Shown in pieces: positions 61,204 to 64,000 of a stretch of DNA of 64,000 nucleotides. Positions within the stretch are counted from its first letter, which is position 1; each line of letters opens with the position of its first letter. The stretch is taken from positions 62,001 to 126,000 of the forward strand of contig NZ_QPHL01000014.1 of assembly GCF_003335675.1 (NCBI RefSeq). Reading direction: 5' to 3'. The notes beneath the pieces were generated by a model that had not been told where the DNA came from, made no database searches, and saw only the letters and a program-made list of their open reading frames with translations. A program made the translations under genes and the position numbers. Source of the DNA: Winogradskyella sp. KYW1333. GTDB taxonomy: Bacteria; Bacteroidota; Bacteroidia; Flavobacteriales; Flavobacteriaceae.

Positions 61204-63070
61204 ATAAGTTTAGGTTAAACCCAACACTAACATTTCGTCCTCGAGTAGTGTAACCAAGAATTTCAAAATAATCCTCATTTAGGATATTATCAAGTGTGAT
61301 AAATAGTTTCATTTTATCATCTAATATTTTATGACTGAAGTATAGATTGAATAGAGTATATGCATCCAATTCTGTATTTGAAAATGTAGAAAAATCTAAA
61401 TCACTTCGGTCACCAACATATTGAAGATTAATTGCCGCATAAGTTTCATTTGAAAAATCATATCCCAAATTAGCATTAGCTCTATGTTTAGGCAATCTAA
61501 TACGTTCTCCATCAATTAGCTCAGTAAAGGTGTAATTTGCTGTTAATTGAAGATTTTCAATTAAATCAAGCTGAGCCTCGACCTCAAAACCTTGAACTGT
61601 GGCGTCCTCTTCGGAGTTTTCATATGCAGAGGTAAATACAATAGTGTTCTTTTCATTTCTATTGAAATAAACACCACTAAGCCTAATACCATCCTTAGAA
61701 TTATATTCTAGACCACCTTCTATGGTTTTATTTTCTTCTGGTTTTAAATCTGGATTAGCGCCAAAAAATCCAAATAACTGGGACAAATTAGGAGCAATAA
61801 ATGAAGTAGCATAAGAACCAAATACTTTAGTGTACCCCTTGTTTAAATCAAAATTATATGAAGGATTGATATTGTAAACAAACTGAGAACCATACTCGCT
61901 GTGATTGTTTAATCTTCCACCTATATTTAGATTTAAGCCGTAATCGGAAACATAAACCACATTTGCATAAGGATCTGAATTTGAGAAACTTTCTTCTTCT
62001 GCAAAGATGCTGTTATAATCACCATAGTTTATTCCAATTATAGTGTAGAATTTATCATTAATTACGTATTTATTGAATGCATCAACTATAATACTTTCTG
62101 CCTCATTGATTGTGCTAAATGCCGAAATAGTTTCTCTATCAATTTTAGTGATTGCTGCATTAACTTGGAAACTTCCATTTTTATATTCAAACTTTGGTGT
62201 AAGTCCAACTCTAAATTGCTCGGAGCGAAATGTATCATCCGTATCAGCTAATAAGAAATTTGGTGGAGGAAAACCATCAATATCTGTTTTAAATTTATCA
62301 ATTCCAGCAAATACGGAGACGCTAAAGCTATCTGAAAATTGATAACCTAATTTTACACTTGTATTGTATCTCGAAAATGGATCGATTTCAGGATTATCAG
62401 ACTTTGCCGCTGATAATCCATCTACGAACTGATTCCCAAAACTTGCCAAATACGTCAACTTATTAAATGTTCCATTTAATGAAACATTATTAGTAAAACT
62501 TGAGACATTATAGTTAAGGTTATCCTGAGTTTGATTTGTACCAAAAACACTTAAGATACTCGCAGAAAATTCTTTCTCAGTTGCCTTTCTCGTAGTAATA
62601 TTTATAACCGCAGTAGAAGCACTATTACCATATAATGTACTAGACGATCCTTTTAAGATTTCAATAGAGTCAATGGTGTTTAGATCTAATAATCGTAAAT
62701 CGAATTCATTCGATACCAATGACGGATCATTGACTTGAATACCATCAATTAAAACTAATACTTGCCTATTGTTACCACCCCTTACAAAATAACCAAGATT
62801 TTGACCGGCTACACTCCTACTGCCATTAATTTCAATACCACTTTTGGTATTAATTAATTCTGCAACAGTTTTACCTTGGTTACGTTCTATCTCATCTCTG
62901 GTAATTTTAACAACTGTTTTACCGGAGTTTTCACGCTTAATTTTAAATCGTGTGTCTGTTAGCACTACTTCGTCTAACGTTTCTACTTTTACTGAATCCT
63001 TTTTTGTTTGTGCAAATCCAGTAGTTAGCACACCAATAGTTAGCATGCAAAACCATTTAGTTTTGTTCAT
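61202..63070 (-). CDS. btuB: TonB-dependent receptor, BtuB-like (cobalamin)
   Basis: The 622-residue protein has a signal peptide (ending TTGFAQ), a TonB-box-like ETLDEVVLTDTR segment (about 34-45), a plug domain (about 55-160; GYFVRGGNNRQVLVLIDGIQ) and a 22-strand-type barrel with the closing FNLNL. The length of about 620 residues is that of BtuB, smaller than SusC-type receptors. A cobalamin riboswitch lies directly upstream on the same strand, which makes vitamin B12 the expected substrate. A TonB for it is at 3.3-4.1 kb. Confidence 0.9.
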   Translation of the reverse strand: MNKTKWFCMLTIGVLTTGFAQTKKDSVKVETLDEVVLTDTRFKIKRENSGKTVVKITRDEIERNQGKTVAELINTKSGIEINGSRSVAGQNLGYFVRGGNNRQVLVLIDGIQVNDPSLVSNEFDLRLLDLNTIDSIEILKGSSSTLYGNSASTAVINITTRKATEKEFSASILSVFGTNQTQDNLNYNVSSFTNNVSLNGTFNKLTYLASFGNQFVDGLSAAKSDNPEIDPFSRYNTSVKLGYQFSDSFSVSVFAGIDKFKTDIDGFPPPNFLLADTDDTFRSEQFRVGLTPKFEYKNGSFQVNAAITKIDRETISAFSTINEAESIIVDAFNKYVINDKFYTIIGINYGDYNSIFAEEESFSNSDPYANVVYVSDYGLNLNIGGRLNNHSEYGSQFVYNINPSYNFDLNKGYTKVFGSYATSFIAPNLSQLFGFFGANPDLKPEENKTIEGGLEYNSKDGIRLSGVYFNRNEKNTIVFTSAYENSEEDATVQGFEVEAQLDLIENLQLTANYTFTELIDGERIRLPKHRANANLGYDFSNETYAAINLQYVGDRSDLDFSTFSNTELDAYTLFNLYFSHKILDDKMKLFITLDNILNEDYFEILGYTTRGRNVSVGFNLNL

Positions 63071-63143
63071 TTAAATTTAATTGCTCGAGAACATACAGCG
63101 AACTATACGTAAACTTTTATCCCGAAAGTTTGACTTATTTGTT

Positions 63144-63310
63144 GAAATTGGCAGGTCTCCTGACTTGCGTCTTGTTATTAGTCTTCCCAGAATAATTCCA
63201 GTGACATTGAAGAAATAACAAGCGTAATAGCTTACAGTTGCGGGAACAGTTCTGGATTTTCACCAGATTCCCTTTTAATCCACTTTTAATAAAAAGTCGA
63301 ACCAGATTTC
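63144..63310 (-). ncRNA. Cobalamin (AdoCbl) riboswitch
   Basis: On the minus strand the leader of btuB contains the conserved core GGTGAAAATCCAGAACTG, CCCGCAACTGTAAGC, a GTCACTGG segment (B12-box-like, normally GCCACTG) and the terminal AGTCAGGAGACCTGCC. The outer stem pairs GAAATCTGG (63310 side) with CCAATTTC (63144 side). Seventy-three bases then separate it from the btuB start. It should repress receptor expression when cobalamin is plentiful. A TATTTTCG box just upstream (63315-63322) may be its promoter. Confidence 0.93.
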
Positions 63311-63352
63311 GATGCGAAAATAATACTTATAATCCTTTAGCAGATTATAATC

Positions 63353-63475
63353 TTACTTTTTATTATTCAGTTTATAAATGAGATATATAAATCCGACTAA
63401 AAAATGCAGAATGATAACACCTGCAACAATATATAGTGTTAAATTTGAATCATCTCTAATGGTAATTGGTAATAT
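63353..63475 (-). other. Orphan 40-codon open frame with one membrane helix
   Basis: On the minus strand a frame bounded by TAA at 63476-63478 and TAA at 63353 encodes ILPITIRDDSNLTLYIVAGV, then a hydrophobic helix and a basic end LIYKLNNKK. It looks like a small bitopic membrane protein but has no ATG, GTG or TTG start, only ATA/ATT. It may be a gene that lost its start, or one with a rare start codon, or chance. It lies between the riboswitch and the divergent binding-protein gene. Confidence 0.35.
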
Positions 63476-63509
63476 TTAGATCAAAATTAAAAATTGCACA
63501 AGTTATTAT

Positions 63510-64000
63510 ATGCCACTTAAGTTACATACCATACATACTGTATTTTTAACAATACTTATTTGTTTAGTCTCTTGTAAAAGCGAAACCTCAAAAGAGTTTT
63601 CTCAGAATAATAGTGGTAATAATTTAAATCTAAAATATGCTACAGGTTTTTCTGCCAATGACTACGGTACTCACATAGTATTGGAAATTAAAAATCCTTG
63701 GCCAAAAGCTTCTAAAACATACAAATACGCTCTACTGAAGGATAATGGCATGACTCCCCAAATAGGTTATAGTTTTGATGGGATTATAAAGCCTATCAAT
63801 AATTTGGTGGTTACTTCTACAACTCATATTCCGTCTTTAGAATTATTAGGTGTTGAAAATTCTTTGGTTGGATTTCCCGGTACAGACTATATATCCTCTG
63901 AAAAAACAAGAAAGCGAATCGAAACTGGAGATATTAGAGAACTAGGAAAAAATGAAGGTATTAATACAGAAGTATTACTAGAATTAAATCCAGATGTTGT
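63510..64000 (+). CDS. ABC transporter substrate-binding lipoprotein, BtuF-like (3' end beyond window)
   Basis: The frame from the ATG at 63510 stays open to the window edge (163 codons seen). It begins with a lipoprotein signal (LICLVSCKSE, Cys22) and continues as a periplasmic-binding-protein class III domain: PINNLVVTSTTHIPSLELL and a later GKNEGINTEVLLELNPDVV match the FecB/BtuF fold. Divergence from the riboswitch-controlled receptor points to vitamin B12. The transporter genes would lie beyond the window. Confidence 0.8.
   Translation, partial: MPLKLHTIHTVFLTILICLVSCKSETSKEFSQNNSGNNLNLKYATGFSANDYGTHIVLEIKNPWPKASKTYKYALLKDNGMTPQIGYSFDGIIKPINNLVVTSTTHIPSLELLGVENSLVGFPGTDYISSEKTRKRIETGDIRELGKNEGINTEVLLELNPDV

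Overview
The window is chromosomal DNA from a member of the Bacteroidota, most likely a marine-type Flavobacteriaceae. The evidence is strong A+T richness, starts without Shine-Dalgarno sequences, several perfect TAnnTTTG -7 promoter boxes, and family-typical genes: a long LepB, an M3 peptidase lipoprotein, DUF2807, DUF4252, DUF5683 and DUF6122 proteins, a two-subunit methylmalonyl-CoA mutase, and the MoxR/DUF58/DUF4129/DUF4350 cluster. I see no prophage, insertion sequence, CRISPR array or rRNA operon. The window reads as ordinary core chromosome with a few decaying genes.

Layout. 1-3.3 kb: the 3' part of an M14 peptidase, a CsaA-like tRNA-binding protein, a thioredoxin-like protein and a GNAT acetyltransferase. 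3.3-10.7 kb: TonB, a decayed secreted protein, a YhhN lysoplasmalogenase, an ECF sigma factor with a membrane partner, PlsC, a Nudix hydrolase, a cyclophilin and an M3 peptidase. 11.4-18.5 kb: an RDD gene followed by a TRIC/UPF0126 gene remnant, with a divergent operon SpoIIM - membrane protein - DUF4129 - DUF4350 - MoxR - DUF58. 18.6-21.9 kb: DUF2141, oxyR, a small protein, AIM24 and DUF4442. 22-26.5 kb: DUF4870, PadR, PspC and two DUF2807 proteins, which looks like an envelope-stress module. 26.6-30.7 kb: trxB, a lipoprotein, a GT2 enzyme, tRNA-Pro(TGG) and a sugar dehydrogenase.

30.8-35.3 kb: udk, a divIC/ftsB-like gene and methylmalonyl-CoA mutase (small and large subunits). 35.4-41 kb: parA, parB, DUF5683, dapB, lepB, WbqC and DUF6122. 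41-47.4 kb, minus strand: a TPR protein, ribH, two small paralogous membrane proteins, mutL, two rhomboids and an EEP hydrolase. 47.6-53.5 kb: recF, a lipoprotein, DUF721, a methyltransferase, CIA30, penicillin acylase and a membrane protein. 53.5-57.4 kb: a glycosyltransferase, a haem-binding protein, a broken HEAT-like gene, purB and a small membrane protein. 57.4-61.2 kb: an ECF sigma operon with two DUF4252 proteins, divergent from an S41 peptidase lipoprotein. 61.2-64 kb: a BtuB-type receptor behind a cobalamin riboswitch, and the start of a BtuF-type binding protein.

Two themes link genes. Vitamin B12: a riboswitch-controlled receptor and a periplasmic binding protein lie in the same window as a B12-dependent mutase. 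Envelope homeostasis: two ECF sigma systems, the PspC/DUF2807 module, the MoxR cluster, LepB, two rhomboids and TonB. I found no clearly new defence or mobile system. The items most worth a second look are the MoxR/SpoIIM/RDD cluster, the PadR-PspC-DUF2807 module, the ECF-DUF4252 operon with a likely self-recognised promoter, three decaying genes, and a terminator buried in the end of a coding sequence.
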